This document shows, piece by piece, positions 26,441 to 35,796 of a stretch of 64,000 nucleotides of DNA. Where the stretch lies: positions 1 through 64,000 of the forward strand of contig CAWVRH010000006.1 in NCBI GenBank assembly GCA_963932545.1, read 5' to 3'. Under the pieces are notes generated by a model. That model did not search any database and was not told the DNA's origin. It saw only the letters and a program-made list of their open reading frames with translations. How positions within the stretch are numbered: the first letter of the stretch is position 1; each line of letters begins with the position of its first letter. The stretch is from UBA8337 sp963932545 (GTDB taxonomy: Bacteria > Pseudomonadota > Alphaproteobacteria > RS24). Position numbers and translations under genes: made by a program.

Positions 26441-27340
26441 TTAAACGCCCGCGCGGATACAAATTTCAGCTCGCACGAGTTCGGGCAACTCCATCGGCAA
26501 AAAATGCGTGGTGCCTGGCACCGTCTCGATTTTTTTATCGACCGATAAAGCTTCAAAAGGTGTGTGCAAATACGTAGTCGAGCCGCGCTCTGCCGTCAGC
26601 AAAGTTACAGGCACGTTCAAACGCGAAATCGGTTTTCCTACATTTACTTGCGGCCCTTTAAAGTTGGCGGCCTCCCATAGCGGCGCGCAGGCTAGCGTTA
26701 CGCCATCTTCTTCGCGTTCGCTTTTTGCTAATAGGCCGCCGCGCAAATAAGCCTCGAGAAACCCATCCGCCCAAGTGGCAAAAGCCCCGCGCCCCGTATA
26801 GGCTTTTTGAATGACTTCCAAGCTCGGCCAGTCGGCTTTGCGTTTGGCGGCCATTTCAGCCAAAGCCAGACCCGAGTTGGGCGCGATTTTACCTATCAAG
26901 CGCATCATCAGCTGCATGACGAAATTGATATTCGGGGTGACGACCGGGTCGGCCAAAATCAAACCAGCGACGAGATCAGGTCGTTTGGCGGCCAGCAAAA
27001 TAGAGGTGCAGCCCCCCATCGAGTGTCCGCCCAGCCATATTTTTTCGCCCGCCTGCTCGGCCAAATGAGAGATGAGATATTCCAAATCATCGGCGTAAAT
27101 ATCCCAGCCTGTCATCGCCTTAGGATCGGCTGGTAAATTGGAACGGCCATGGCCGCGCGCGTCCCAAGCATAAATATCGAACTTATCTTGCAAGGGCTCC
27201 AGCAGCGGCGCATAGGTTTGCCCGTTAAAACCATTGGCATGGGCCCAGTGCAGAACGGGTTTATTGGCTCCACCCGGGGCTTGTATCCACTGACATACGG
27301 ATATTTCGCCTTGCGGCACGCGATACTCAAATCTTTGCAT
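26441..27340 (-). CDS. Alpha/beta hydrolase
   Basis: A 299-residue alpha/beta-hydrolase. HWAHANGF supplies the oxyanion region, LGGHSMGGCTS the nucleophile elbow with serine, and GTTHFLP the histidine near the end. The sequence WDARGHGRSNLP is typical of esterase/haloperoxidase-like members. The substrate is unknown. The start at 27340 has GGAG upstream. It converges with the thioesterase, 27 bases apart, and is divergent from the TauE-type gene. Confidence 0.88.
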   Translation of the reverse strand: MQRFEYRVPQGEISVCQWIQAPGGANKPVLHWAHANGFNGQTYAPLLEPLQDKFDIYAWDARGHGRSNLPADPKAMTGWDIYADDLEYLISHLAEQAGEKIWLGGHSMGGCTSILLAAKRPDLVAGLILADPVVTPNINFVMQLMMRLIGKIAPNSGLALAEMAAKRKADWPSLEVIQKAYTGRGAFATWADGFLEAYLRGGLLAKSEREEDGVTLACAPLWEAANFKGPQVNVGKPISRLNVPVTLLTAERGSTTYLHTPFEALSVDKKIETVPGTTHFLPMELPELVRAEICIRAGV

Positions 27341-27526
27341 AATGGCTCCAAACACTGTTGTGCAGCGAATATGCACCACGGCCTCGAAAAGGCAAGCCGC
27401 ACGAGGAGCCTTTCCCTATCTCTTGCCGGGCTCTTCCTAGGCAAAGGTATATTTTTGTGCTAATCAGCAGGTCATTCTACAGAAATTTTTCGAGGAACCC
27501 GCGCCTCCTTTGTTTGGCTCATCATC

Positions 27527-28453
27527 ATGCTAATTTATCTCCCCATCGCTGAAATGAGCGCCAATGTCGTGACCCTGATTGGCATGGGCGGCTTGGTGGG
27601 TTTTATGTCGGGCATGTTTGGCGTCGGCGGCGGGTTTTTGATGACACCTTTATTGATTTTTATCGGCGTGCCACCAGCCGTGGCCGTGGCCTCGGAGGCC
27701 AATCAAATTGTTGCCTCTTCTGTGTCGGGCGGGCTGGCTTATTGGCAACGCCGCGCGATTGATATTCCTATGGGGCTTATTCTCATGTCGGGCGGTTTGG
27801 CGGGCGCTTATAGCGGTGTGCAATTGTTCAAAGTGTTGCGCGCTATGGGGCAAGTCGATTTGCTCATCTCGCTTTCTTATGTCGTTTTTCTCGGCGTCAT
27901 TGGCGCTTTGATGTTGCGCGAAAGCATTCAGGTGATTATTGCGGCACGCCGTGGGCGCCCTGTGCAGGCGCGCCGACCCGGCCAACATAGCTGGATTTTA
28001 CGGCTGCCATTTCGCATGCGGTTTCGCCGTTCCAAACTTTATATCAGCGTCATCCCGCCCCTCGTTATTGGCTATTTCGTTGGCACGCTATCGGCCATCA
28101 TGGGCGTGGGTGGCGGCTTTATTATGGTGCCGGCGATGATTTATATTTTGCGCATGCCAACCAATGTGGTGATTGGCACGTCGCTGTTTCAAATTATTTT
28201 TGTCACCGCCTCGGTAACGATTTTCCACGCGGTCGAAAACCAAACCGTCGATATTGTGCTGGCCGCCTTGCTGATGATTGGGGGCGTGATTGGCGCCCAA
28301 ATTGGCGCGCGCGTCGGCCAACGTCTGCGCGGCGAACAATTGCGCGCGCTTCTGGCGCTCATCGTTTTAGGGGTCGGGGTTAAATTGCTGCTCGACTTGG
28401 TCAATCAGCCAGATGAATTATTCTCGCTCACCCGAATGGGAACGGGCGGATGA
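27527..28453 (+). CDS. Sulfite exporter TauE/SafE family permease
   Basis: A 308-residue TSUP-family membrane protein. The two repeats are visible as GMFGVGGGFLMTPLLIF (about residue 30) and AIMGVGGGFIMVPAMIYIL (about residue 190), with a basic cytoplasmic loop between them. The family exports sulfite, organosulfonates or related anions. It is followed with a 4-base ATGA overlap by a TIGR02186 protein, a pairing typical of alphaproteobacteria, and then by a CcdA-like protein, which suggests a link to sulfur or thiol redox chemistry at the membrane. No good ribosome site was seen for either possible start. Confidence 0.9.
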   Translation: MLIYLPIAEMSANVVTLIGMGGLVGFMSGMFGVGGGFLMTPLLIFIGVPPAVAVASEANQIVASSVSGGLAYWQRRAIDIPMGLILMSGGLAGAYSGVQLFKVLRAMGQVDLLISLSYVVFLGVIGALMLRESIQVIIAARRGRPVQARRPGQHSWILRLPFRMRFRRSKLYISVIPPLVIGYFVGTLSAIMGVGGGFIMVPAMIYILRMPTNVVIGTSLFQIIFVTASVTIFHAVENQTVDIVLAALLMIGGVIGAQIGARVGQRLRGEQLRALLALIVLGVGVKLLLDLVNQPDELFSLTRMGTGG

Positions 28454-29220
28454 GGGCGCTGATTTTACCTTGCCTGCTCGCCTGTCTTTCGCTCGCGCTA
28501 CCGACTGAGCGCGCGCAGGCAACCGAGTTTAAAAATGTGCTCGTCACCGACGTCTCGAAAGACCAGATTTCCATCCGCTCGAATTATAGCGGCGAGACGC
28601 TTTTACTATTTGGCGCTATCGACACGCAGCCCTATGGCGAGGCAGACGGCGTGGTGGTGGTTTTGCGCGGGCCCGCTCAAAACATCACCTTGCGCAAGAA
28701 AAACAAACAATTCGGCATATGGGTTAATGGCCCCGCCTATCGACTGGGTGATTTGCCAAGCTTTTATGCGGTGGCCAGCTCGCGCCCCGTGGCCGAGCTA
28801 TTGCCTAGCGCAAGGCGCGCCGAACTTGGTATTGGCGCTGACGTATTAAAGGCCAGCAATCTCGATGCAAAAGTCGATGCCGAGCGCGAAGCCATCGAGG
28901 CCTTCTTGCGTTTGAAACAACAGGCCAATCTATTTGCCACCCAAAGCGATGCGGTTGAAATTATTCGCGGAAAATTATTCCGAGCTGAAATTAACCTACC
29001 CGCCGGCATGCCCGTGGGGCGCTATACAACTGAATTTTTTGCTTTTAAAGACGGCGCGCTCATCGGCTATCAAACCGGCGAACTGCCGGTGGACATCGTC
29101 GGCGCCGGGCATATATTGCATGAGGCGGCGTATAACATGTCCCTGCTCTATGGAATTTTTGGCGTCGCGCTCGCAGTGTTTATGGGCTGGACCGTGGCAA
29201 TTATTTTTAGGCGGCGTTAA
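28450..29220 (+). CDS. TIGR02186 (Alph_Pro_TM) membrane-anchored protein
   Basis: A 256-residue protein with a signal peptide (residues 1-24), a large periplasmic beta-rich domain and one C-terminal membrane helix ending VAIIFRRR. Stretches such as FKNVLVTDVSKDQISIRSNY and LLLFGAI fit the TIGR02186/Alph_Pro_TM family, known only from alphaproteobacteria next to TauE/SafE exporters. Its biochemical role is unknown; it could be a periplasmic partner of the exporter. Its start overlaps the exporter's stop by four bases. Confidence 0.88.
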   Translation: MRALILPCLLACLSLALPTERAQATEFKNVLVTDVSKDQISIRSNYSGETLLLFGAIDTQPYGEADGVVVVLRGPAQNITLRKKNKQFGIWVNGPAYRLGDLPSFYAVASSRPVAELLPSARRAELGIGADVLKASNLDAKVDAEREAIEAFLRLKQQANLFATQSDAVEIIRGKLFRAEINLPAGMPVGRYTTEFFAFKDGALIGYQTGELPVDIVGAGHILHEAAYNMSLLYGIFGVALAVFMGWTVAIIFRRR

Positions 29221-29223
29221 AAT

Positions 29224-29973
29224 ATGGATGGATTTCTAGTTTCGGCTTTAGCCGCTTTTTTTGGCGGCGCCCTAAGTTTTTTATCGCCCTGTGTTTTACC
29301 TCTGGTGCCTGGCTACCTATGCTTTGCGGCTGGATTGCAATTTTCTGAATTGAGCGAGCTGGATAAAAAGGGCGAGGCGACCCGCGCTATTTTGCCTGGG
29401 GCTTTGGCTTTTGTCGGCGGCTTTTCCAGCGTCTTCATTGCGCTGGGCGCCGGGGCCAGCGCCATCAATCCGCTTTTGATAACCTATCAAGGAGAGCTGG
29501 GGCAAATCGCTGGTGTCATTATCATTGCCTTGGGTCTGCATGTCGGCGGGCTTATTCATATTCCGTTTTTGGCCCGCGAAGCGCGGCTGCAAAGCCAGAC
29601 AGTAAAAAAATCCAAAGCTCCGCTAGTGGCCGCTTTTGTTATGGGGCTGGCCTTTGCCTTTGGTTGGACGCCGTGCATTGGCCCAATTTTGGCGACAATT
29701 TTAGCCCTCGCAGCGGCGCGCGATTCAATGGGCGAAGGCGTCACGCTTCTGGCTTTTTATGCTTTGGGTTTGGGCTTACCCTTTATTTTCGCAGCTCTTG
29801 GTGTCGGACGCTTTATGTCTGCCAGCCAACGCATTAAGGCCAATATGGTTTGGGTAGAGCGCGGCGCAGGTGGGTTGTTGGTTGTCACGGGCGGACTTAT
29901 CATGATGGGCAGTTTGCAATCGGTCGCCACCTATCTGCTTGACTGGTTCCCGTTTCTCTCCCGCTTAGGATAA
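29224..29973 (+). CDS. CcdA-like thiol-disulfide transporter
   Basis: A 249-residue six-helix membrane protein of the CcdA/DsbD-beta type. The paired redox cysteines are in FLSPCVLPLVPGY near residue 23 and FGWTPCIGPILA near residue 144. It would carry reducing equivalents from cytoplasmic thioredoxin to the periplasm, for cytochrome c maturation or other periplasmic thiol proteins. It starts three bases after the TIGR02186 gene, so it belongs to the same operon. Confidence 0.93.
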   Translation: MDGFLVSALAAFFGGALSFLSPCVLPLVPGYLCFAAGLQFSELSELDKKGEATRAILPGALAFVGGFSSVFIALGAGASAINPLLITYQGELGQIAGVIIIALGLHVGGLIHIPFLAREARLQSQTVKKSKAPLVAAFVMGLAFAFGWTPCIGPILATILALAAARDSMGEGVTLLAFYALGLGLPFIFAALGVGRFMSASQRIKANMVWVERGAGGLLVVTGGLIMMGSLQSVATYLLDWFPFLSRLG

Positions 29974-29983
29974 CAAGAGCCGC

Positions 29984-30448
29984 ATGGCTAAAATTGCTAA
30001 ATTTTCAACCGCTCCCTTCATCGCTCGCCTTTTGGGATTATTAGGTCTCCTCCCGTTTTTGCTGGGAGGGCTCGGCGTCTGGTTGCCGATTTTAGGCGAC
30101 TTGCGGTTTGCTTTGCCGATTATGGTTTTGGCTTATGCGGCTTTAATCGCAAGCTTTCTCGGCGGTGTGCGCTGGGGCGCGGCGATGCAAAACCAAACTC
30201 TGGCAGGCCAAGCGCGCCATTTTGTTATGTCGATTGTGCCAAGCCTCATCGCTTTGGTCGCTTTCCTGCTACCCTTGCCGCAGGCTTTCACTTTATTGAT
30301 TATCATGTTCCTCGCCCAAGGCGTACTGGACTTTATGGCCACCGATAGCGGCGAGTTGGCAGATTGGTATGCCCCTTTGCGCCTGTTGCTGACGAGCGTT
30401 GCCATTTTATGCATGGCCTCGCTCATCTGGCACAGTTTAACTCATTAA
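29984..30448 (+). CDS. DUF3429 membrane protein
   Basis: A 154-residue protein with about five membrane helices. The segment AALIASFLGGVRWGAAMQ is typical of the DUF3429 family, which is widespread in proteobacteria and of unknown function. It begins ten bases after the ccdA-like gene and is the last of a four-gene membrane operon. It converges on an esterase gene, four bases apart. Confidence 0.85.
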   Translation: MAKIAKFSTAPFIARLLGLLGLLPFLLGGLGVWLPILGDLRFALPIMVLAYAALIASFLGGVRWGAAMQNQTLAGQARHFVMSIVPSLIALVAFLLPLPQAFTLLIIMFLAQGVLDFMATDSGELADWYAPLRLLLTSVAILCMASLIWHSLTH

Positions 30449-30452
30449 GTCG

Positions 30453-31478
30453 CTATTTAGCTAAGTAGCCTGCCAAGTCTTGCGCCAATTGAACGCAAGC
30501 TTTTTCCGCCGTGTGACTAACCCGACCCAAAAGCAAATAACTATGCGTCAAGCTCGTGAAGCAATAGTGCGTAACCTCGTTGCCCGCCGCCTCTAGCGCT
30601 TTGGCGTAAGCATTGCCTTGGTCGCGAATGGGGTCAAAGCCAGCGGTGCCAATTACCGCCGGCGGCAAATTCGTCAGGTCTTTATTGCCCGCCGGATTGG
30701 CAAGTGGATGATCGAGGTTTTTATCTTTCGGGAAAACCATCGCGTTGAAGAAATCCATCGTCGCCGTGTTAAGCGGGAAACATTCCGAGCAAGTGGCAGC
30801 CGACTGGTCGCCCGTCAAATCGGTGGAAACCCATGGATAAGCTAAACATTGAGCGGCGGGTTGAACCCCGCCCGCATCGCGCAAAATATGGGTCATGGAG
30901 GCCGAGATTAACCCGCCCGCACTGTCACCCGCCAAGGCCACGCGTTTAGAATCAATGCCCATACTCGCTGCGTTTTTTTGCACATAGTCCCAAAGCGCCA
31001 TGCCATCGTCGATAGGGGCTGGAAAAGCCACTTCTGGGCACAGCCGATAATCGAGCGAGATAACCTTCGCGCCACATTCATCTGCCAAGACGGAACAAAA
31101 ATGGTCGTCAGACAAATGGTGCATAATCACCAAACCACCTTGGTGGAAAAACAAAACAGCGGGGTCGCTATCGGTTGCACCGCGCGGTGTATAGATGCGC
31201 GCCTTCATCTGGTGGCCCGCCAAATCTAGAACCGTATCTTCAATGGTAACCCCCGAACGACGGGGCAAGTTCAACGCATCGAAGGCTTCGGCAGAGGCGC
31301 GCCAAGCTTCTACCGTGCTGGGCGGATCGCCCGCTTCGGCGGCGGCCATATTGGCCATAATTTGAATGTTGGCGTCCATTACATTGCCATCAATCTCAAT
31401 CGGCGCTCCCGCAAGGCGGCGCTTCATAAAGTTCGGCGAATTGCGTAGAACGCCCAGAATTAAATTTTGTACACTCAT
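30453..31478 (-). CDS. HSL-family alpha/beta hydrolase (esterase)
   Basis: A 341-residue esterase of the hormone-sensitive-lipase group. The nucleophile is Ser in LAGDSAGGLIS, the acid is in GFDPIRDQG and the histidine in SLTHSYLL. The oxyanion motif reads HQGG instead of the usual HGGG, a variant whose effect is unclear. The start follows GGGAGATTT. It lies on the same strand as a TetR regulator 71 bases upstream, which may control it. Confidence 0.9.
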   Translation of the reverse strand: MSVQNLILGVLRNSPNFMKRRLAGAPIEIDGNVMDANIQIMANMAAAEAGDPPSTVEAWRASAEAFDALNLPRRSGVTIEDTVLDLAGHQMKARIYTPRGATDSDPAVLFFHQGGLVIMHHLSDDHFCSVLADECGAKVISLDYRLCPEVAFPAPIDDGMALWDYVQKNAASMGIDSKRVALAGDSAGGLISASMTHILRDAGGVQPAAQCLAYPWVSTDLTGDQSAATCSECFPLNTATMDFFNAMVFPKDKNLDHPLANPAGNKDLTNLPPAVIGTAGFDPIRDQGNAYAKALEAAGNEVTHYCFTSLTHSYLLLGRVSHTAEKACVQLAQDLAGYLAK

Positions 31479-31549
31479 GATAAATCTCCCAATAGAGGCT
31501 GATTACACAACTTGTTGGGGGCTTGCGTCAATCATTGATGCCCAAATTT

Positions 31550-32182
31550 TTAAGTAGAGATACCGCTCATGAACAAGCGAGTGGCAAATTCTGCGGCTTG
31601 TTTTGGCTGCACTGGGTTTCGCTGCATCATGTCATCGAGAATAGAAAAAGCCACGCCGCCAATGGCCGACGTCAGCATAGCTGCATCCATTTTCGACACG
31701 CGGCCCAACTGCATGGCCTGTTCGATATCGGCTTTCATCTCGGCCAAGCCCGCTTTGACTTGCGGCCCCTCCATATTCACATTGGCGCCATCGCGCCCAC
31801 GGTTGGAACGGGTGAGCGCATAGTTTTGCGGGTTATTGGCGAAATAGGTAAAATAGGTCAGGTAGTTATTGGCAATAAGCTGCTCAAAGGTTTCGGCTTG
31901 CTGGCGCCCTTGTGCCAGAAGGGCGCGCAGCTCTTCGCCGATTTGCGTATTCAACGCCAAGAAAACTTGCTCTTTATTGTCGAAGTAATTGTAAAAAGTG
32001 CCGGTCGCCAAATCGGTGCGGCGAATGATATCGCGCACGGTGGTTCCACCATAGCCAAGCTCGGCAAACACCAAACGCGCCGCGCTCAAAATTGCTTCTT
32101 GATTGTTGGCGCGATTATTTTCCCGCTTGGTGGCAGGTTTGTCGGTAAATGAACCGGCGATAATTTGACTGTCTAAACTCAT
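31550..32182 (-). CDS. TetR-family transcriptional regulator
   Basis: A 210-residue regulator. The N-terminal helix-turn-helix is at about residues 28-72 (ARLVFAELGYGGTTVRDII...GTFYNYFDNKEQVF), the standard TetR pattern. The C-terminal ligand domain is unassigned; the NYLTYFTYFANNPQNYALTRSNRG stretch (more than one segment) resembles regulators of acyl-CoA metabolism in marine alphaproteobacteria, but that is a loose impression. It probably acts as a repressor of itself and of the neighbouring esterase. Confidence 0.92.
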   Translation of the reverse strand: MSLDSQIIAGSFTDKPATKRENNRANNQEAILSAARLVFAELGYGGTTVRDIIRRTDLATGTFYNYFDNKEQVFLALNTQIGEELRALLAQGRQQAETFEQLIANNYLTYFTYFANNPQNYALTRSNRGRDGANVNMEGPQVKAGLAEMKADIEQAMQLGRVSKMDAAMLTSAIGGVAFSILDDMMQRNPVQPKQAAEFATRLFMSGIST

Positions 32183-32229
32183 GCAAATAAATCTACCGCA
32201 AACCTCGTTAAAAACAAAATTCGTTCCGC

Positions 32230-32574
32230 CTATAAAAACTGTTCGGCCAATTCGGGCGGGCGGGCGATGAGCGCTTTAGCGCCCGCAACCACCACAGGCC
32301 GCTCCATCAAAATCGGATGCTCGGCCATGGCTTGCACCAATTTGGCTTCATTGGTTTCGTGTTTCAGGTTCAGCTCTTTATATAGGGCCTCGCCCGTGCG
32401 CATCATGGCGCGGGTCTCAACTCCCATTTTATCTCGAAGCACTGCAAGGCTTGCAGCATCAAGCGGCGCGTTCAAATATTCCACAACTTCTGGGCTGGCG
32501 CCTCCGTCGGTCAAAATCGCCAACGCTTGGCGCGACTTGGAACACCTAGGGTTGTGATAAATCGTAACGGGCAT
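32230..32574 (-). CDS. arsC: ArsC-family reductase
   Basis: A 114-residue ArsC-like protein of the glutaredoxin-coupled type. The active site IYHNPRCSKSR has Cys11, and arginines typical of arsenate binding are seen at RTGE and in MERPVVV. It would reduce arsenate to arsenite. No arsB, acr3 or arsR is near, so a general reductase role is also possible. The start at 32574 follows AGGAGAG; an extended frame begins at 32610. Confidence 0.88.
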   Translation of the reverse strand: MPVTIYHNPRCSKSRQALAILTDGGASPEVVEYLNAPLDAASLAVLRDKMGVETRAMMRTGEALYKELNLKHETNEAKLVQAMAEHPILMERPVVVAGAKALIARPPELAEQFL

Positions 32575-32612
32575 AAGGCTCTCCTGTCTATTTGGGTCTC
32601 TATTTAGCATCT

Positions 32613-33668
32613 CTATTTAGCATCTGTGCCAATGGCATCGGAAATCGTGTCAAAGCCATCGGCTTTTAACTGCGCTTCCAGCTCGCGCTTCATGCGGCCC
32701 ACCAGACCGGGGCCTTGGTAAATCAGCCCCGTATACAGCTGCACCAAGCTCGCGCCGGCGCGCAATTTGGCATAGGCCTGCGCCGCATTGGCCACGCCGC
32801 CCACGCCGATGAGCGTTAGCTTGCCTTGGGTCGCGCCATAAACTTCGCGCAGCATGTGCGTCGACATATCAAACACCGGCTGGCCCGATACGCCGCCCGC
32901 CTCGCTGGCATATTTAGATCCCGCAACGCCGCCCCGATCGAGGGTCGTATTGGAGATAATCAACCCATCTATTTGATTGGCGATAGCTAACTCGGCAATC
33001 TCCCAGGCCTGTTCCAGCGCTAAATCTGGCGCGATTTTTACCAAAATCGGCGTGCTAGGCGCGGCTTGGCGCACCCGCTGCATAATTTCTAAAACCGCTT
33101 CCCCACCTTGCAAGTCGCGCAAGCCTGGCGTGTTGGGCGAGGAAATATTGACCGTTAAATAATCCGCCAAATCAGCAAATCGTGCGGCGCCCGTTTCATA
33201 GTCGGCAATGCGGTCGCTGGCTTCTTTATTGGCCCCAATATTCACCCCAAGGATTCGCGCTTGCGCATTTTGGGGGTGCTGGCGAAACGCCGTCAAACGT
33301 GTCAGCGCATCCATCTGGCCGCGATTGTTAAAACCCAATCGGTTAATCAGCGCCTGCTGTGGCACTAACCGAAACACGCGTGGCGCGGGGTTTCCAGCCT
33401 GTGGAAGCGGCGTCAATGTGCCAATTTCGGTAAAGCCAAAGCCAATGCGATGCACGCCCGAAATCGCCTCGCCGTCCTTATCAAACCCTGCGGCCATGCC
33501 AAACGGATTATCAAACGCGAGCCCCATAAGGGTCTGCGATAGGCTTGGAGCATCTTGTTTGGGCTGTCCGAATTTTGCCAAGGCGCGCAATCCGAGCAGC
33601 GTCATTTTATGGGCGCGCTCGGGCGGTAGCGCGAAAAGCAGCGGGCGAAGGGTTCGATATAGGCTCAT
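32613..33668 (-). CDS. pyrD: Dihydroorotate dehydrogenase (quinone)
   Basis: A 351-residue class 2 enzyme that oxidises dihydroorotate to orotate and passes electrons through FMN to quinone at the membrane. The N-terminal helix (YRTLRPLLFALPPERAHK) is the membrane-binding extension. FGMAAGFDKDGEA, NISSPNTPGLRDLQ with the catalytic serine, and LVQLYTGLIYQGPGL are family motifs. The ATG overlaps the DUF952 stop by four bases and follows GGAGAG. Confidence 0.96.
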   Translation of the reverse strand: MSLYRTLRPLLFALPPERAHKMTLLGLRALAKFGQPKQDAPSLSQTLMGLAFDNPFGMAAGFDKDGEAISGVHRIGFGFTEIGTLTPLPQAGNPAPRVFRLVPQQALINRLGFNNRGQMDALTRLTAFRQHPQNAQARILGVNIGANKEASDRIADYETGAARFADLADYLTVNISSPNTPGLRDLQGGEAVLEIMQRVRQAAPSTPILVKIAPDLALEQAWEIAELAIANQIDGLIISNTTLDRGGVAGSKYASEAGGVSGQPVFDMSTHMLREVYGATQGKLTLIGVGGVANAAQAYAKLRAGASLVQLYTGLIYQGPGLVGRMKRELEAQLKADGFDTISDAIGTDAK

Positions 33669-34024
33669 CTGTGGCTCTCCAAATCCGTTGCTTGCAACCA
33701 AGCGGCCAAATTATCGCGGGTGCTATTAAGCGCAAATTCTTGCGCCACCATGGCTTCGCTCAGCGGCGCATAAAAGTGGGGAAACAAATCGCCCCCGCGC
33801 GAGGCTTCCCAGCGCAAATCCTCAAGCCCGTTGGTGTCCACGGCCAGCAAAACTAAGTCTGCCACGCCAGCGTAATGCTTGTCTAACGTCTCGCCCAATT
33901 GCGCGGCGCTGGAAAAATGCACAAATCCATCTGCCGCATCGACGCCAGTGAGGGTGAGTGTTCCGCTTTGCACCATTTGCGCGCGCGCTTGTGGCGTCAC
34001 AATTTTATAAATTATTCGCGTCAT
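33665..34024 (-). CDS. DUF952 family protein
   Basis: A 119-residue cytoplasmic protein of the DUF952 family. DGFVHFSSAAQLGETLDKHY and WEASRGGDLFPHFYAPL are the conserved histidine-bearing segments. The fold is thought to be related to ADP-ribosyl/RES-like proteins, but function is not established. It is translationally coupled to pyrD (ATGA), a common arrangement in alphaproteobacteria. Confidence 0.92.
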   Translation of the reverse strand: MTRIIYKIVTPQARAQMVQSGTLTLTGVDAADGFVHFSSAAQLGETLDKHYAGVADLVLLAVDTNGLEDLRWEASRGGDLFPHFYAPLSEAMVAQEFALNSTRDNLAAWLQATDLESHR

Positions 34025-34045
34025 TCGCTAGTTGTAGCCAGATTC

Positions 34046-35626
34046 CTATACAGAAACCAGTTCGCCTGCCAGCCCTCGGCCGATGAGCGCGCAGGTTTTC
34101 TCCAACCCGTAAAGCGCGGCAAAAGAGCCAAACCTTGGGCCTTGCGATTGGCCGAGCAAAATCTCGTACAGCGCTTGAAACCAGCCACGCAGGTTTTCGT
34201 CAAAATGCGCTTTGCCGACCGCATAAATCTCGGTCTGAATGGTCTCCCCATCGGCGGTAGCGGGCAAAGCTTTGAGTTTTTCGAGCAGCTCTTCCAGCGC
34301 GGTTTTTTCTTCCGCCGTGGCCGCGCGATAGGTTTTATTGGGCGCCACGAAATCGCGGTAATAAGTCAGCGCATAATCGGTCAGGCCATCGAGGAAGGGG
34401 TGCGTCTGGGCGGTGGTGGCGGACGCATAAGTATCGATGAAACCCCAAAGCACTTGCTTGTTCTCGGCGTTGGAAGCCGAGACCAAATTCAGCAGCAGCG
34501 CGAAGCTGATCGGCGAAGGCGAGCTGGGCACTTGGCCATTATGGATGTGATGCGCCGGATTGGTGAGGCGTTGCGCCTCGTCCATATCGGCGTATTTATC
34601 GACAAAGGTAATATATTCATCGACCGCCTTGGGGATGACATCAAAATGCAAACGCTTGGCTTTGCGCGGGTTTTGGAACATGTAAAGCGATAGGCTTTCG
34701 GGCGGCGCATAGGTTAGCCATTCTTCGATGGTCAGCCCATTGCCTTTCGACTTGGATATTTTGGCGCCTTGGTCGTCCAAGAATAATTCGTAAGAAAAAC
34801 CCTCTGGTGGCGTGTGGCCTAGCGCTTGGGTAATGCGCGAAGACAGCTTCACGGATTCGGATAAGTCTTTGCCAGCCATTTCATAATCCACGCCAAGTGC
34901 CGCCCAGCGCATCGCCCAATCGGCTTTCCATTGCAGCTTGCACGCCCCGCCAGTGATTAAAGTCTCAATGGTTTCGCCGCTATCTGGATGGGTGTAGCGC
35001 ACCAAACCTTTAGCCACATCGACAGGCTCAATAGCCACCATCAACACACGGCCCGTTTCGGGGCAAATCGGCAAAAACGGCGAATAGGTTTGTCGGCGTT
35101 CTTCGCCCAAAGTTGGCAAAATAACCGCCTGCACTTTGTCGTAATTTTCCAGCACTTTCAGCAAGGTCGCATCAAAGGCGCCCGAGCGATACATTTGGGT
35201 CGAGCTGACAAACTCATAGTCGAACCCAAAGCTATCGAGAAAAGCTTGCAGGCGCGCGTTATTATGGGCGCCAAAACTATCATGTGTGCCAAACGGGTCT
35301 GGCACTTCGGTCAGCGGTTTTTCTAGATACGGCTGCAAAATCTCGCCATTGGGAAGATTGTCCGGCACTTTACGCAAGCCATCCATATCATCGGAAAAGC
35401 AAATCAAACGGGTCGCCATATCTGGCATCAGCACCTGAAACGCCTGACGCACCATCGTCGTGCGCGCCACTTCTCCGAAAGTGCCAATATGGGGCAAGCC
35501 CGATGGGCCATAGCCCGTCTCAAAAACCACCTCGCGCAAGCCCAATTTTTCGGCTCGCTTAGCGACTTTGCGCGCTTCGTCAAAAGCCCAAATTTTGCTG
35601 CTCTGTGCTGCTTCTAAAAGAGACAT
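34046..35626 (-). CDS. lysK: Lysyl-tRNA synthetase, class I
   Basis: A 526-residue class I LysRS, the form used by most alphaproteobacteria instead of the class II enzyme. The HIGH-type motif is GLPHIGT near residue 43 and the KMSKS-type motif is KISKSKGNG near residue 283. It charges tRNA-Lys. Length is normal. It lies 21 bases upstream of DUF952-pyrD on the same strand. A 170-base gap separates it from the divergent TerB-like gene. Confidence 0.97.
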   Translation of the reverse strand: MSLLEAAQSSKIWAFDEARKVAKRAEKLGLREVVFETGYGPSGLPHIGTFGEVARTTMVRQAFQVLMPDMATRLICFSDDMDGLRKVPDNLPNGEILQPYLEKPLTEVPDPFGTHDSFGAHNNARLQAFLDSFGFDYEFVSSTQMYRSGAFDATLLKVLENYDKVQAVILPTLGEERRQTYSPFLPICPETGRVLMVAIEPVDVAKGLVRYTHPDSGETIETLITGGACKLQWKADWAMRWAALGVDYEMAGKDLSESVKLSSRITQALGHTPPEGFSYELFLDDQGAKISKSKGNGLTIEEWLTYAPPESLSLYMFQNPRKAKRLHFDVIPKAVDEYITFVDKYADMDEAQRLTNPAHHIHNGQVPSSPSPISFALLLNLVSASNAENKQVLWGFIDTYASATTAQTHPFLDGLTDYALTYYRDFVAPNKTYRAATAEEKTALEELLEKLKALPATADGETIQTEIYAVGKAHFDENLRGWFQALYEILLGQSQGPRFGSFAALYGLEKTCALIGRGLAGELVSV

Positions 35627-35796
35627 GGTTTTTAACCCTTACGTAATTACCGCTTCTGGAGGCGAAACTATCAGCCCCCAACATAAAGTCAATTCGCCAT
35701 ATCTGCGCCCTATCCTATGCGCCCACCGCGCCTGCCCCTTGCCAAGCGGGGTGGGCTTCGTCATAAGTTTTAAAAAGCCAGATAGCGAGCGTAAGC

